Part shown: positions 54,556 to 63,649 of the stretch, in pieces
Position numbering within the stretch: position 1 is the stretch's first letter
How the letters are laid out: every line of letters begins with the position of its first letter
Assembly: GCA_029204225.1 (NCBI GenBank)
Contig: CM055105.1
Coordinates: forward strand, 9,271,744 to 9,335,743
DNA from: Diphasiastrum complanatum
Taxonomy: Eukaryota; Streptophyta; Lycopodiopsida; Lycopodiales; Lycopodiaceae
DNA length: 64,000 nt
Direction: 5' to 3'
Program-made: the position numbers and the translations under genes
Notes under the pieces: model-generated
What the model was told of the DNA's origin: nothing
Seen by the model: only the letters and a program-made list of their open reading frames with translations
The model's database searches: none

Positions 54556-55400
54556 TTTGGTGGACCTTGTTGTGTATATGGAGCTATGCCAAGTGGATGG
54601 ATGTTATCTTGCTGTAAAATCAAGTAATGGATCTGGAAAACAAAGTTTGTTCAATGACTTTGATGGTCAAGTTGAAGATCAAGAGGTTGGTCTCAAAGCG
54701 TTTCAACTAGTCAAAAGGGAAGTTGGCAATTTGGAGCTAGTCAAGAGCATCAAAGGAGAGGTAATTGGCAAAGGTGTTATGGATCTATTTTTGCAGCATA
54801 TTGAAGACTCAAGTAAGGTCACAGTAGCAGCAAGGAAGGTTGTTCAATTCTACTTTACTTGTTCTATCTCATGTTTGAGCATTTTCATGTGGATGTGTGC
54901 AAATTGTCAAGATATGGTAAAACTAGCTACTTTGGTGAGCATTGTTTTGATGTTGGATTTGTACTAGCATTCTTGGCTGGTTTTGCTGATGGAAATGAAG
55001 CTATTGGAGGTTCATTATGTCACTCATTCATGGTCAAGTCATCAAGGCTTGATGGCATTTTATTGCAAGATGGAGATGGAAGTTCATTCATGGAGTATCA
55101 TGGTGGATACATGGCAACAAAGGACAAAGGAGACATGCAAGAAAAAGCTGATCACTCGCATTTATTGTTTGTTTGCTGTATTTTTCCAGAGAGTTTAGAG
55201 TTGGAAGCATGGTGGAATCATTTCATTTACATTCTATTTGATTCTTCATGTATTAGTTACATCTTGATATGTAAAATTGATGTAAGAAATAGTGAAGCAT
55301 CCCAAGTGGACACTATTCTCTATATCAATTATGGTTGTTTCTATTTTGAGCATTACATGATCATTAAAATGAGATCTATTCTTAGGAAGAAGTTCATTCT
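54556..55400 (+). other. Foreign insert replacing RT/RNase H in element D
   Basis: Collinear with the 41164-42188 insert of B except for a deletion of roughly 180 bases. D keeps a few more residues of copia at the left join (SLMKSGTS), which places the breakpoint one or two codons after the RT N-terminal GT. A one-base indel (GGAAGGTTG against B's GGAAGTGTTG) splits D's insert frame. The second half is open and in frame with the RNase H tail. Confidence 0.78.
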
Positions 55401-55641
55401 TATGATGGATCAAAGTTCTATTGTCAAAAACTATGCTAGGAGCAAGCATATTGAGATACAATATCACCTTGTGAGAGAGCAAGTCATTGCAAAGGAGGTG
55501 GAGCTTCAACATGTGTCTTCAAGGGAATGTGTAGTTGATATCTTCACCAAAGCATTGGGAAAGGACTTGTTCATGAATCATAGGACTTCACTTGGAGTGC
55601 TATCAAAGTCTATGCTCAAACTAGTTGAAAAGGGAGTGTGA
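55401..55641 (+). pseudogene. Copia RNase H C-terminal tail, element D
   Basis: MMDQSSIVKNYARSKHIEIQ, then YHLVREQVIAKEVELQHVSS, VVDIFTKALGKDLF and SLGVLSKSMLKLVEKGV. Only the last roughly 80 residues of RNase H are present; the catalytic Asp/Glu residues lie in the missing part. The stop codon overlaps the LTR start. Confidence 0.85.
55627..55636 (+). promoter_or_regulatory. Polypurine tract, element D
   Basis: GAAAAGGGAG directly before the 3' LTR, overlapping the last codons. It is the second-strand primer. Confidence 0.85.
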
Positions 55642-56286
55642 AAGATTCAACTAGTTTCATCATATTTTGCTATATTTTCATATTTGGCATATTGAGGCCA
55701 AAACTTGTTTTAGACTTAGAGATTGACTTTTAAAAGTTCACTAGTCTAAATTTCATTTGAATAAACACTTTCTGAAAGTGTGGGAAAGTTAGAATGCGAG
55801 TTTGAGTAGATTCAAATTTGAATAGTTGGGTACATTGAATCTAGACCCAAAAATAGTAGGGTTAGCATTTTGGTGGAAAAGCCAAGTGGCCAAATAGGGT
55901 TTGGACCTGTTATAAAAGGATGTAACTCATGGAGAGAGCAATCTTCTCTCTTCTCTATCTCATTTCATGCTTATACATGGTTCTCTTGGGTTCTACTATC
56001 CATTGGTGCACTATCTTGGTGATTGCTTGCAATTCTATGTGTAGAATGATCAATTATTATTATTTTTTGATCCACACGTGTGAAATACAGTAACTTGCTA
56101 GTTTTGTATGGACAACAATAGTACTTTATCATTTCTTTTAATTTTGATCAAGTTCTATTAGTGTTTGCATCTCATTTTGTGTGTAGATGCTGATTTTTTT
56201 ACATTGGTGAGATTAATAGTGTATTTCTCTTTCTAACCAAAGATCATTTAAGTAGATTGGATCTTAAGGATATGAAATATTTCACA
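55637..56286 (+). repeat. 3' LTR of element D (650 bp)
   Basis: TGTGAAAGATTCAACTAG...GAAATATTTCACA. TATAAAAG is at 55911-55918 and CACACGTGTG at 56073-56082. Confidence 0.92.
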
Positions 56287-56291
56287 TAAAG

Positions 56292-57401
56292 TTTGACAGG
56301 TACAAATCACTTTAGTTCAGATTTGGAATCTTGCTGAGTAGGTGCGCCAGAATTGACTTTAATGGAATGTAGCCATATTCCTATGCGATCGAAATATAGT
56401 TTAGCATGAGAACTCTTGAATCAGAACAACTATGGATATAAATAACCATAGGTTATGTATTGCAGGCTGAATCGAATCGTGAAGGGTTGATGTAGATCGA
56501 TGACTGACTGCAATCACCATAGCTACATGGATAAAAATGTGTAGGATGGCCACGACCTCAGGCATGCTCTATATCACCTGATGTATGCACTGCGGCCTAC
56601 CATTCCAGAAGCAAATAAAATGTCTGAATCTTGTAAATGGCCTGCTAATTACACCATGGATTGAAATAGGGACTGCAAGAAGATTTGTAGTTGAAGATCG
56701 ATTTGACATTCGATCCATGATCGAAAAACTGAATAGGGTCAAATTCGTCATAGCTGCATCGTGAGTATATTATGTGCCCTGATCATACCCATTTAGAAAT
56801 AGGCCGAATATTGAGAGTCTCCCTATTGTTGACGGTTGATCACAACATTGAGAATCGATTTTGTTGGTAGGGTCGCACTGATGTCAATTGGCTTATTGAA
56901 GTTCGTTGGTGTTCTGCATGAGAAAACAATACTCTGACTAGGCTGCGTTGTGGATCAAATCAAAGTTCTGAATAATAATGTTCAGATGGTCGATCTTCTT
57001 TTGTAGAGGATAGCCGCTAGACTGAGGGTTGAAGATCAACGAGAGAAATCCTATCCAAGCTCAGATCGAATCGATTCGCTTTACTTGTAGACTCGTTGAG
57101 GGATGGATCGATTTTAAAAGGGTCATTTTAGATAGTGACCTCCTTGAGAAAAGGAAAGATCCATGCCCTTCAATAACTAGTTGTGTCCTTGCACTTATGG
57201 CTAGTCTTGAACATGGGCTCATGCCTTAAAGAGATAGATTATCCTCAATTGCCTTCGAAGAGTTAACCAAGATTGTTCGCTCATTTTTTATAACACTAGA
57301 CATATCAATAACGGTCGTATTCAGGCAATATCACTTTGCGAAAAGTTGAATTTTAGATCTAGAGTCAAGGATATTTTCATATTGTCTCAAAGCTAAGGCT
57401 A
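56292..57401. other. Unassigned DNA right of element D
   Basis: About 1.1 kb with no gene recognised. It has several ATCGAT/GATCGA words and a weakly open plus-strand frame at 57029-57229 with no family match. It is continuous with 50572-50834 before D's insertion. Confidence 0.4.
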
Positions 57402-57455
57402 TGCTGAAGAAACAAGACGTTTCTATTTACAAAGCTTTGCTAGCTTTCAGCCCTT
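57402..57455 (+). repeat. LTR stub of family C
   Basis: TGAAGAAACAAGACGTTTCT and then AAAGCTTTGCTAGCTTTCAG match the first about 54 bases of the element C LTR, in plus orientation. It is interrupted by a family A LTR after CCCTT. Confidence 0.7.
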
Positions 57456-57810
57456 TGTTGCGGAAGTGGAAAACTCTGTTTGGTTTGTGTCGCGAAGGCG
57501 AAACTGTTTTTTTTTTTTGTTTTCGTTTTCGTCTTCGTAATCGCAAACGATTTTGTGTCTTTGAATTTTCTTTTGTGCAGAAGCTTTTACAAGAACCTAG
57601 ACACTCGACTACACATCACAAAACACATTTGTTTCTAGCAATCAAGACAGATGACACAAGACAAGGAGATGTACAAAAATAGAGTGACTGTATTATCAAT
57701 TTAATTTTTAGAGCGAGATCGTCAGTGTCTCGCTCATTGGCAAAATAACACTCTACCCTTTCGTTGTGTTCTGCTCGTTGGCAGATTTTCATGCACAACT
57801 CTAGTATTTA
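57456..57810 (-). repeat. Truncated family A LTR (A4)
   Basis: The plus strand starts TGTTGCGGAAGTGGAAAACT and follows the 3' half of the A LTR (CGAGATCGTCAGTGTCTCGCTC, TTTCATGCACAACTCTAGTA) for 355 bases, then stops abruptly where the pseudogene at 57811 starts. Minus orientation; the 5' half is missing. Confidence 0.82.
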
Positions 57811-58154
57811 GCATGCAATGTACATATGTGAACATTTTTTAATGGAATTGGCAAAACACTTTTCATATTTGGATCTTCAGTTTCTCGTGTTGGGTCAGTG
57901 TTTGTTGATCGTCCCAAATTCATATTGTAGCAATTCTTCATGCAATAAAGACATGGATGCTTTGATGTTGCCCCATGAGAGACATTGTACATACGTTTTA
58001 ATGTTTTCAAATCCCCTGCAAGGTGCCATTGAATTTGAAAACTTCCAAGATTTTTTACTGTAAATTTCTCACCCTCCAAATGTCTCTTTATAATCTCGCC
58101 ATAATTTGTTCTTGAAAATATTTATGAAAGTATTTTATGGTCCTCATTCAAGAC
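57811..58154 (-). pseudogene. Transposon-associated gene, 3' exon
   Basis: The minus-strand exon starts after a CTACAG acceptor at 58155 and reads VLNEDHKILS, a TAA, then TNYGEIIKRHLEGEKFTVKN, WHLAGDLKTLKRMYNVSHGA, TSKHPCLYCMKNCYNMNLGR and LPIPLKNVHICTLHAK. The pattern 'GD.K.L......A.S..PC.YC ... IPL....D.LH' resembles a domain I have seen in uncharacterised, transposon-linked eukaryotic proteins. I cannot give it a family name. The exon is cut at 57811 by the LTR. It joins in frame to the exon at 58250 across a 95 bp intron. Confidence 0.5.
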
Positions 58155-58249
58155 CTGTAGAGAAGCAAGTAATGGATGACATCTCAATAAAAACTGGCAA
58201 GGTATGAATTGTTAATAACAATATTCTAAATGAAAATTGAAATGTATAC
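58155..58249 (-). other. Intron of the transposon-associated pseudogene
   Basis: On the minus strand the sequence has donor CAG|GTATAC and acceptor TCTCTACAG|GT, 95 bases, AT-rich. Splicing keeps the reading frame (…WLVAFQ|VLNEDHK…). Confidence 0.55.
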
Positions 58250-58800
58250 CTGGAATGCTACCAACCACAATATGTGATTTTTTGATTGAACACTAAAAGT
58301 TCGATCATTTGTATCTGAAATTTTGTTCATCAAAGTGACACTCACTCGTTCCAACTTTTGACCTTTGATGATTTCAGCTTCATCCAAATTTATTACAATA
58401 ATGATCTTTCCATTTACTTGATGTTCGTCTAGTTTATAGAATCGAATAATGTACTTTAGAACATTTTCAATATCAAGGAAAATATTATTTCAATCGTTGT
58501 AATTGAGCTCACCATATTCTCATTTATATAATTCAGTTATATGAAGTGGTTGGCCAACTACTTTGAACATTCCGTCATTGTAATAATTTCTTGTTAATCT
58601 TACCCAATATGGACATGGAAGATAAATTTTCTTCACCATCACTTGGTAAAAAGCTTCTTTAACTATTCTAAAACAAATAGAATAAACATTTCTGCTAATT
58701 CCAGATACATCACATGCACCTTGTATCACATTTGCATCCAAGTATGATTGAACCTTAATCAAAACAGTCTTTACAATTTCATTCTTCATTTTTTCAAATC
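58250..58800 (-). pseudogene. Transposon-associated gene, middle exon
   Basis: The minus strand contains MKNEIVKTVLIKVQSYLDAN, SGISRNVYSICFRIVKEAFY, VKKIYLPCPYWVRLTRNYYN, two stops (LYK*EYGELNYND*), then IENVLKYIIRFYKLDEHQVN, GKIIIVINLDEAEIIKGQKL and SVTLMNKISDTNDRTF. The 'YIIRFY...' and 'I.I..DEA' order fits the region that precedes the GDLK domain in related proteins. The 5' splice boundary is not determined. Confidence 0.45.
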
Positions 58801-59024
58801 GAGCATTTTATCATTCTCTTTGCTGACTTTCTTGGAAAAACATGACTTAAAGATAATCCAATGCATGAACGATCTGTTAAATAGTTCTTTGCCACCAAAC
58901 ATGATTTGCAACAAACATATGAAACTCAAATTATGTTTAATAAATAAATAATCCATGTTATTAAGTGCAAATCAAACTTAAATGACATATACAAATCAAA
59001 TAAACAATTTATATGACAACATAC

Positions 59025-59289
59025 TTGAATGTTCAAATTATTTTTTTTCTGATTGCCGATATGTGTAGATAAATCATCAATATTCTTCATCTGTACTCTC
59101 TTTCTTTTCCTCTTCATCATTGCCTTATTGATAAACTTTATATCAACAGCAGATTTTAAACTCTCAGATCGCAACTTTTCCATGGATTCTAACATTTCTT
59201 GGTCTGATCCCCAAAGAGTAGTGACTGTAGCATTTAACTCTGACTTAGCATTCTTGAGTGCATTGTTTTCAGCACTAGTGTGTTGCACA
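59025..59289 (-). pseudogene. Possible upstream exon, coiled-coil, of same gene
   Basis: The minus-strand frame reads SAENNALKNAKSELNATVTT, WGSDQEMLESMEKLRSESLK and INKAMMKRKRKRVQMKNIDD, ending at a CAA|GTATGT donor-like site at 59024. It is predicted to be a charged coiled coil. It is fused upstream to a gypsy RT scrap, so its true start is unknown and its link to the exons on the left is inferred only from strand and spacing. Confidence 0.35.
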
Positions 59290-59393
59290 TAATGATCCAA
59301 GTAAATTTCCAAGAATTTTTGTAGATAATCTTTAAAAGCAAATTGCATTACTCTTTGAAACGAACTTGGTGCATTACAGAGTCCAAAGTCTTT
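59290..59393 (-). pseudogene. Ty3/gypsy RT scrap
   Basis: The minus strand encodes KDFGLCNAPSSFQRVMQFAF, followed by KDYLQKFLEIYLDHYV. This is the 'PFGL.NAP.TFQ..M' block and the start of the YxDD region (here YLDH, so the active site is altered) of a gypsy RT. About 35 codons. Confidence 0.7.
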
Positions 59394-60010
59394 GCAAACT
59401 TCTCAAGTTCCTTGTTCACTTGTCCATGGAAATCTTCCAATGCTTTGATCTTCTCATCAAATTGTAACTGCAACTTTTCCATCTATTTCTGCTAGTTTTT
59501 TCCAAGTTTTTCGAACTCATTGAGCATCATCTCTGCAGTAACATTGACATTCGTTGATGCAATAGTGGTGGATGTTGTAGTGGTCTGTCCTAAGGCAACA
59601 TACTGATATTCGGCTCATCGTCTGAATCTTCTTCATCCTCCCAAATTGCATCATCCATAGTGTTTTGCAAAATTGCGTACTCATTGTGGCGTTTCAGCTC
59701 ACGTTTGATCCTTTTAGATAGACCTGACAAAAACCACATAATCATGGCATTTTCATTAATCAGCTTAGGTTCGCACTCAAATCTGAGATGTTTTACCCAT
59801 TCAATGTAATCTCAAACCATTTCTCGCTTTTCATTTTAACATTACTTAAATGAGTTTTCAAGGTTTGAACCATGTGATAAGGGCTCGTTTGACAATCTCC
59901 CAATCTGTACGCTCCATTTCAACTTGATTGTAGTACCAATATTGTGCTATGCCTATTAAGGCCATTGGAAATAGCTTAAGTTTATCTTGAGAAAAAACTT
60001 TGCCATAGAC
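59394..60010 (-). pseudogene. Ty3/gypsy gag fragment
   Basis: From right to left: QDKLKLFPMALIGIAQYWYY, VEMERTDWEIVKRALITWFK, a frame change, EWVKHLRFECEPKLINENAM, FLSGLSKRIKRELKRHNEYA and a very acidic tail (DDAIWEDEEDSDDEP). It is a gypsy gag capsid domain related to that at 3965-4363. Left of about 59611 the sequence continues as a charged helix (EKLQLQFDEKIKALEDFHGQ) of unclear relation. Several stops are present. Confidence 0.65.
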
Positions 60011-60195
60011 TTCACAAGATTCAGAATAGATTCAGATCCAAATGGAACTTAAGATTGGTGATCTGAATAGCTTTCCATGTTCCTCAATCAGGTTAGATCC
60101 AACAAGCAAATCCACTCAAATCAAACAAAATCACTCCCAAACTAACCCTAAATGCAGATTTAACACTAATCATGCCATGACAAAATGCCTATGTT

Positions 60196-60440
60196 GGGGG
60201 TATTCCCGACATATTGTAAACAAATAATATCGGCCAACTTAGATCCACGATGAAGATAGCTTACTCTTTCTCTCTCATAAAAAGTATAGAAACATGCAAA
60301 CCCAATAATAATCAGATCCAACAATTGATAAATCCAAAGAAAGCATGAGAGATGGAGGAAAAGTGATAGAGAGCAAGGACATTCATAAATCCATTTCACA
60401 AGAGAACCAATCTGCTTTAATTCTAAGAAACACAAACACC
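60196..60440 (+). repeat. Ty3/gypsy LTR fragment
   Basis: Begins TGTTGGGGGTATTCCCGACA, the same terminus as the LTR at 33391. A CTCTTTCTCTCTC tract and CATAAAAAGTATAG follow. The right limit is at about 60440, where gypsy protease sequence begins. Orientation is taken from the match to 33391. Confidence 0.45.
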
Positions 60441-61113
60441 ACCACATATAGGATTACTATGAAAAACTTGAATTCCATGTCGTTAATTTGGCAAATGTGG
60501 ATGTGGTTCCTGGGCAACAATGGCATTATAATAAGAATAAATGTTTGAAGATTGATTTTGTTGAAAAATCTTTAACTTTTATGCATGATTGTTCTTTAAT
60601 TAAGATTAGTGCTAGTTTAAGTGTTGATGCTACTGGTATTAAACCTTACTCTAAGCATGACTTAACTCTTTAATAAAGAACACAAAGTATAAATTTTATT
60701 TATGTTTTCACAAGAACTTAATTTGTTGCAATGATGAGATTCTTAAACCTAATGCCATGAACATAACTCGTGAGAACACTCTGAATTTGAAGCCTATGGT
60801 GAACTTAGGCATGAATTTAATGATGTTTTTCTAGAACTTCCTATAGGTTTAGCACCTGAAAGGTCTGTAGATCACAAGATTGACCTTATATCTAGTTCAA
60901 TTCCAATTGCACAATACCCTTATAAGATGAGTGCATTAGAAGAGACTGAGGTACAAAGGCAATTAAGTGAGTATATAGAGAATGGGTGGGTTAAACCTAG
61001 TAAGACTCCTTGGGCATCACCAGTAGTTCTAGTAGCCAAGAAGGATGGGACTATAAGATTTTGCGTGAACTATAAAAAATTGAACAAGGCTATAATCAGA
61101 AATCAGAGTTAAT
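60441..61113 (+). pseudogene. Ty3/gypsy protease-RT fragment
   Basis: The plus strand encodes the protease C-terminal part (EKLEFHVVNLANVDVVPGQQ, NKNKCLKIDFVEKSLTF; compare 'DVVLG..W......IDF....'). A spacer follows, then the RT N-terminus: ELRHEFNDVFLELPIGLAPE, SVDHKIDLISSSIPIAQYPY, RQLSEYIENGWVKPSKTPWA and SPVVLVAKKDGTIRFCVNYK. It ends at KAIIRNQS before the catalytic region. There is one frame change and a stop in the spacer. The left part of the protease, including its DTG, is absent. Confidence 0.78.
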
Positions 61114-61149
61114 CTTATATACATTTCATGTAAGCTTCAAAAGCGATAC

Positions 61150-61472
61150 TATAACCAAAGACATGGTTTGGTGGTACAACATGGACAATCAAGGACACTA
61201 CTTTTTTTTTGGGTAGAAATACACTACCTTGTTATTGGAGGAGAGAGAGTAGGCCCACCACTTACCCCCCAATACTCCAAGAGGGTAGGCCCATCATTAC
61301 TAGGGATGCCTTCATTGCATTTACTATATGTACAATTTTTTAATTTGTAATCAATAACTTTTGTTGTGCAATCTTTGAGAGCTTGTGGGGAGTGGCTATG
61401 GTAATTGATTGATTGATGTGATCTGTATACCACACTAGATCCTAACAGAATTTTAACTTGGTATGAGAGCGG
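61150..61472 (+). repeat. Possible copia LTR 3' part and primer site
   Basis: TGGTATGAGAGC at 61460-61471 is one base from the copia primer site and follows DNA with LTR-like features (TTGTAATCAATAACTTTTG, ATCCTAACAGAATTTTAACT). The LTR start is not defined and no gag can be recognised downstream. Confidence 0.35.
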
Positions 61473-61861
61473 CAAGATCATGCAGGTATGCACGATCCAG
61501 TGGAGCCATCGTCGACATCTTTCACCAGAAAAAACAGCACGAGAAGTGTCTTAGGAGAGAGGACTCCATACGTGGTGTTGGCAGTTTGGATGGTAGGAGA
61601 CATCAAAGTTCCTTCGATCGGAGCTTCAAGGAAGATCAGAACGATCGTCGTAAGGGAATTCTAGGAAAAATTCTAGAGAAACTTGCAGTTTCGATGGTTT
61701 CGGAAAAATCATCGTTGATGGCCTCATAATTCACTGTGTGGACAACTGTTTTGGATAGGCGTTCAACGCAATGAGACTTGCATGGGTATATAAAGAGCAA
61801 TGATGGAGAGGCATAACAATTTATAGGGTCAGATTTATGACATGCGTTTAGCTAATAATCA
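61473..61861. other. Leader-like DNA, no gene confirmed
   Basis: A plus-strand frame at 61463-61729 is rich in Arg/Lys/Ser with no family motif. The remainder holds nothing recognisable. Confidence 0.3.
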
Positions 61862-62033
61862 TTCATTTGTTTTGTGAATGTGTATGTAGAGGCCATCTGT
61901 TTCCTTTCTGGAAGAAAAGCACGAGAGGAAACCAAGAAGATGAAGGGGGCGAAGGCGAAGACGAAGGACAAGATTCAGTTTCGGACGACGATGAGGAGGA
62001 AGAGAGTGATAATTAAGAAACTTATAATTACTT
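61862..62033 (+). pseudogene. Possible terminal exon with acidic C-terminus
   Basis: After a GTGTATGTAG|A acceptor-like site, one frame reads GHLFPFWKKSTRGNQEDEGG, then EGEDEGQDSVSDDDEEEESD and N, followed by TAA. Such Glu/Asp-rich tails are typical of nuclear and nucleolar proteins. There is no upstream exon in view, so this may be a captured exon in a transposon or chance coding. Confidence 0.25.
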
Positions 62034-62646
62034 CTTAGGTTTGATGTGTTTTTTTTTACTTGAAAAAGTAGAAAAGAGGGACTTAGCATCAAAGCCCTTT
62101 TTGAGAAGATGCGAATATGTACACCTTTTTGGAGTATGAATATGAACTTTCCTATTTCATCATCTCTATCTCATTATCTATGAAATGATTGTTTATGTTT
62201 TTTCTATTTCATTATGTATTGATTCATTATAAACATATACAAACAATGAAAAACAAACTAAAACATCAATTTAAGATGTAGAACATACTTCATCTATTGC
62301 TTGGATGGTCTCTAATTCCTTCTAAGATGCATATTTTTTTTTCTACAAAAGTAAACAATGAGAACCAAATCATTAATTAATTTTGTTTTCAAAGAATCAT
62401 TGTTAGATTACAAACCAATCAACAAAAATCAAACTACTATGGAATGCACTTCATAAAAATCTACATCAATTTGAGATGTAGAAGATACTATGAAATGCAC
62501 CTCATGTATTTGCTTGGATTGTCTCCTTTCTTTCAAAACTGAATCACTTTCTTCTACAAAAGCCAACAATGAGAAACAAATCATTCATTAATCTTGTTTT
62601 TAAAGAAACATTGTTAGTTTAGAAAAACCAATAACAAAAATATCTC

Positions 62647-62648
<2 letters not shown>
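62034..62648. other. AT-rich DNA with imperfect duplication
   Basis: No gene. An imperfect direct duplication is visible: CATCAATTTAAGATGTAGAACATAC...TTGCTTGGATGGTCTC near 62262 and CATCAATTTGAGATGTAGAAGATAC...TTGCTTGGATTGTCTC near 62464, about 200 bases apart. Each is followed by TTCTACAAAAG..AACAATGAGAA. Confidence 0.55.

Positions 62649-62723
<75 letters not shown>
62649..62723. repeat. (CT)n microsatellite, 75 bp
   Basis: Uninterrupted CT dinucleotide run. Confidence 0.97.
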
Positions 62724-62726
<3 letters not shown>

Positions 62727-62819
62727 AGTTTCTCTTCACAATTGAATTTGCTCTAATCAATCTCCAAAAAGAGTCGGGAAAACGCAATTTTCATTTTGTG
62801 GGTTTTTTTTTATCCAAAA

Positions 62820-63195
62820 GTTCTGCGTGGCACTGCCACGCCAAACAAAAAACGTTTCTTGGAAATTTGCCACGCATGGCGATACGCTCTGTAAAAATTT
62901 CTTGGAAATTTGCCACACGTGGAAAATTTTCAGATGGTGTGGCAGTCCCACGCGTGGCACTGCCATGCTTATTTCAATTTCAAAATTTTCATATTGTTCC
63001 CGTCCCCCCAAATCTCGTCGGAGGAAGGGCCGGTGATGGAAAAGTTGTCGACGTGGCATTGCCACATGTGGCACTGCCATGCAACCATTGCCATGCTTAT
63101 TGTCACGCAAGAGCGATAGGTTAAATCTAGTGACCGTCTTATGTGCGTGGCAATGGGCGTGGCAAAGTGCTTATATTTGTAGTTGTGCTCGATTT
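62820..63195. mobile_element. DNA transposon end with GTGGCACTGCCAC repeats
   Basis: Many copies of (C)GTGGCA(C/A)TGCCA(C/T)G and half-sites occur in both orientations between 62826 and 63170. The right end on the minus strand is CACAACTACAAATATAAGCA. Dense short subterminal repeats inside a CAC...TACAA terminus suggest a CACTA-like or related element end. No transposase is present and the opposite end is not found. Confidence 0.45.
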
Positions 63196-63353
63196 CATAA
63201 ATGAAATTGACGTCAAGCAATTTGTGCAACTCTTGTTTGATTAGCTCTATATAGTTAGAATTGCTAGTCTGTCACTTATAACAACGTCAGCAACTTGCAA
63301 AATCGAAAACCGGTCAGAGGCATTACCAAGAAAAAAATCGACAAAAATGGCAT

Positions 63354-63498
63354 CGAAAAATATAAACACAGTGGGTATCGAAAATACAGACAAAGTGGGT
63401 ATCAAAAAAGTGGGCATAATGGAGTTTCGAAAATATAGACAAAGTAGGTTTCGAAAATGTAGACACAGTGGGTATGGAAAATGTGGACACAGGCGGTT
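63354..63498. repeat. 24 bp minisatellite, about 6 units
   Basis: Imperfect tandem units of the form GAAAATATAGACAAAGTGGGTATC run from AAATATAAACACAGTGGG to GAAAATGTGGACACAGGCGG. The third unit is partly rearranged. The length is a multiple of three, so the minus-strand frame shows an 8-residue repeat (FRNLLCLY-like), but nothing else supports coding. Confidence 0.8.
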
Positions 63499-63649
63499 TT
63501 GAAAAAAATGGGAAAATGACAATTTACGGTATCGAAACCGTAGTTGCAGAGAAAAATCGGCAAGGCAAATGAGAATGGAAGAATTAAAATACCAGGGAGA
63601 CAACCAAGACTGAGCAATCTGACGAAAAGTTTATGGCCCTTGCAAGATT

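Larger units (their letters stand above)
50835..56291 (+). mobile_element. Complete chimeric copia element D with TAAAG duplications
   Basis: A full-length insertion of 5447 bp (50840-56286): LTR 50840-51488, primer site, leader, gag, protease, integrase, RT-replacing insert, RNase H tail, polypurine tract and LTR 55637-56286. TAAAG occurs at 50835-50839 and 56287-56291. A hand comparison of the first 330 bases of the two LTRs shows roughly 18 differences (about 5 percent), so the insertion is not recent. D lacks any RT, yet it transposed, so the polymerase must have come from another element. Confidence 0.92.

Noticed and set aside
62757-63229. His/Ala/Cys-rich frames on both strands
   Set aside because: Caused by GTGGCACTGCCAC repeats; no conserved residues and frames on every phase.
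63247-63603. 118-codon frame with an 8-residue repeat
   Set aside because: Explained by a 24 bp minisatellite; the sequence outside the repeats shows no protein features.
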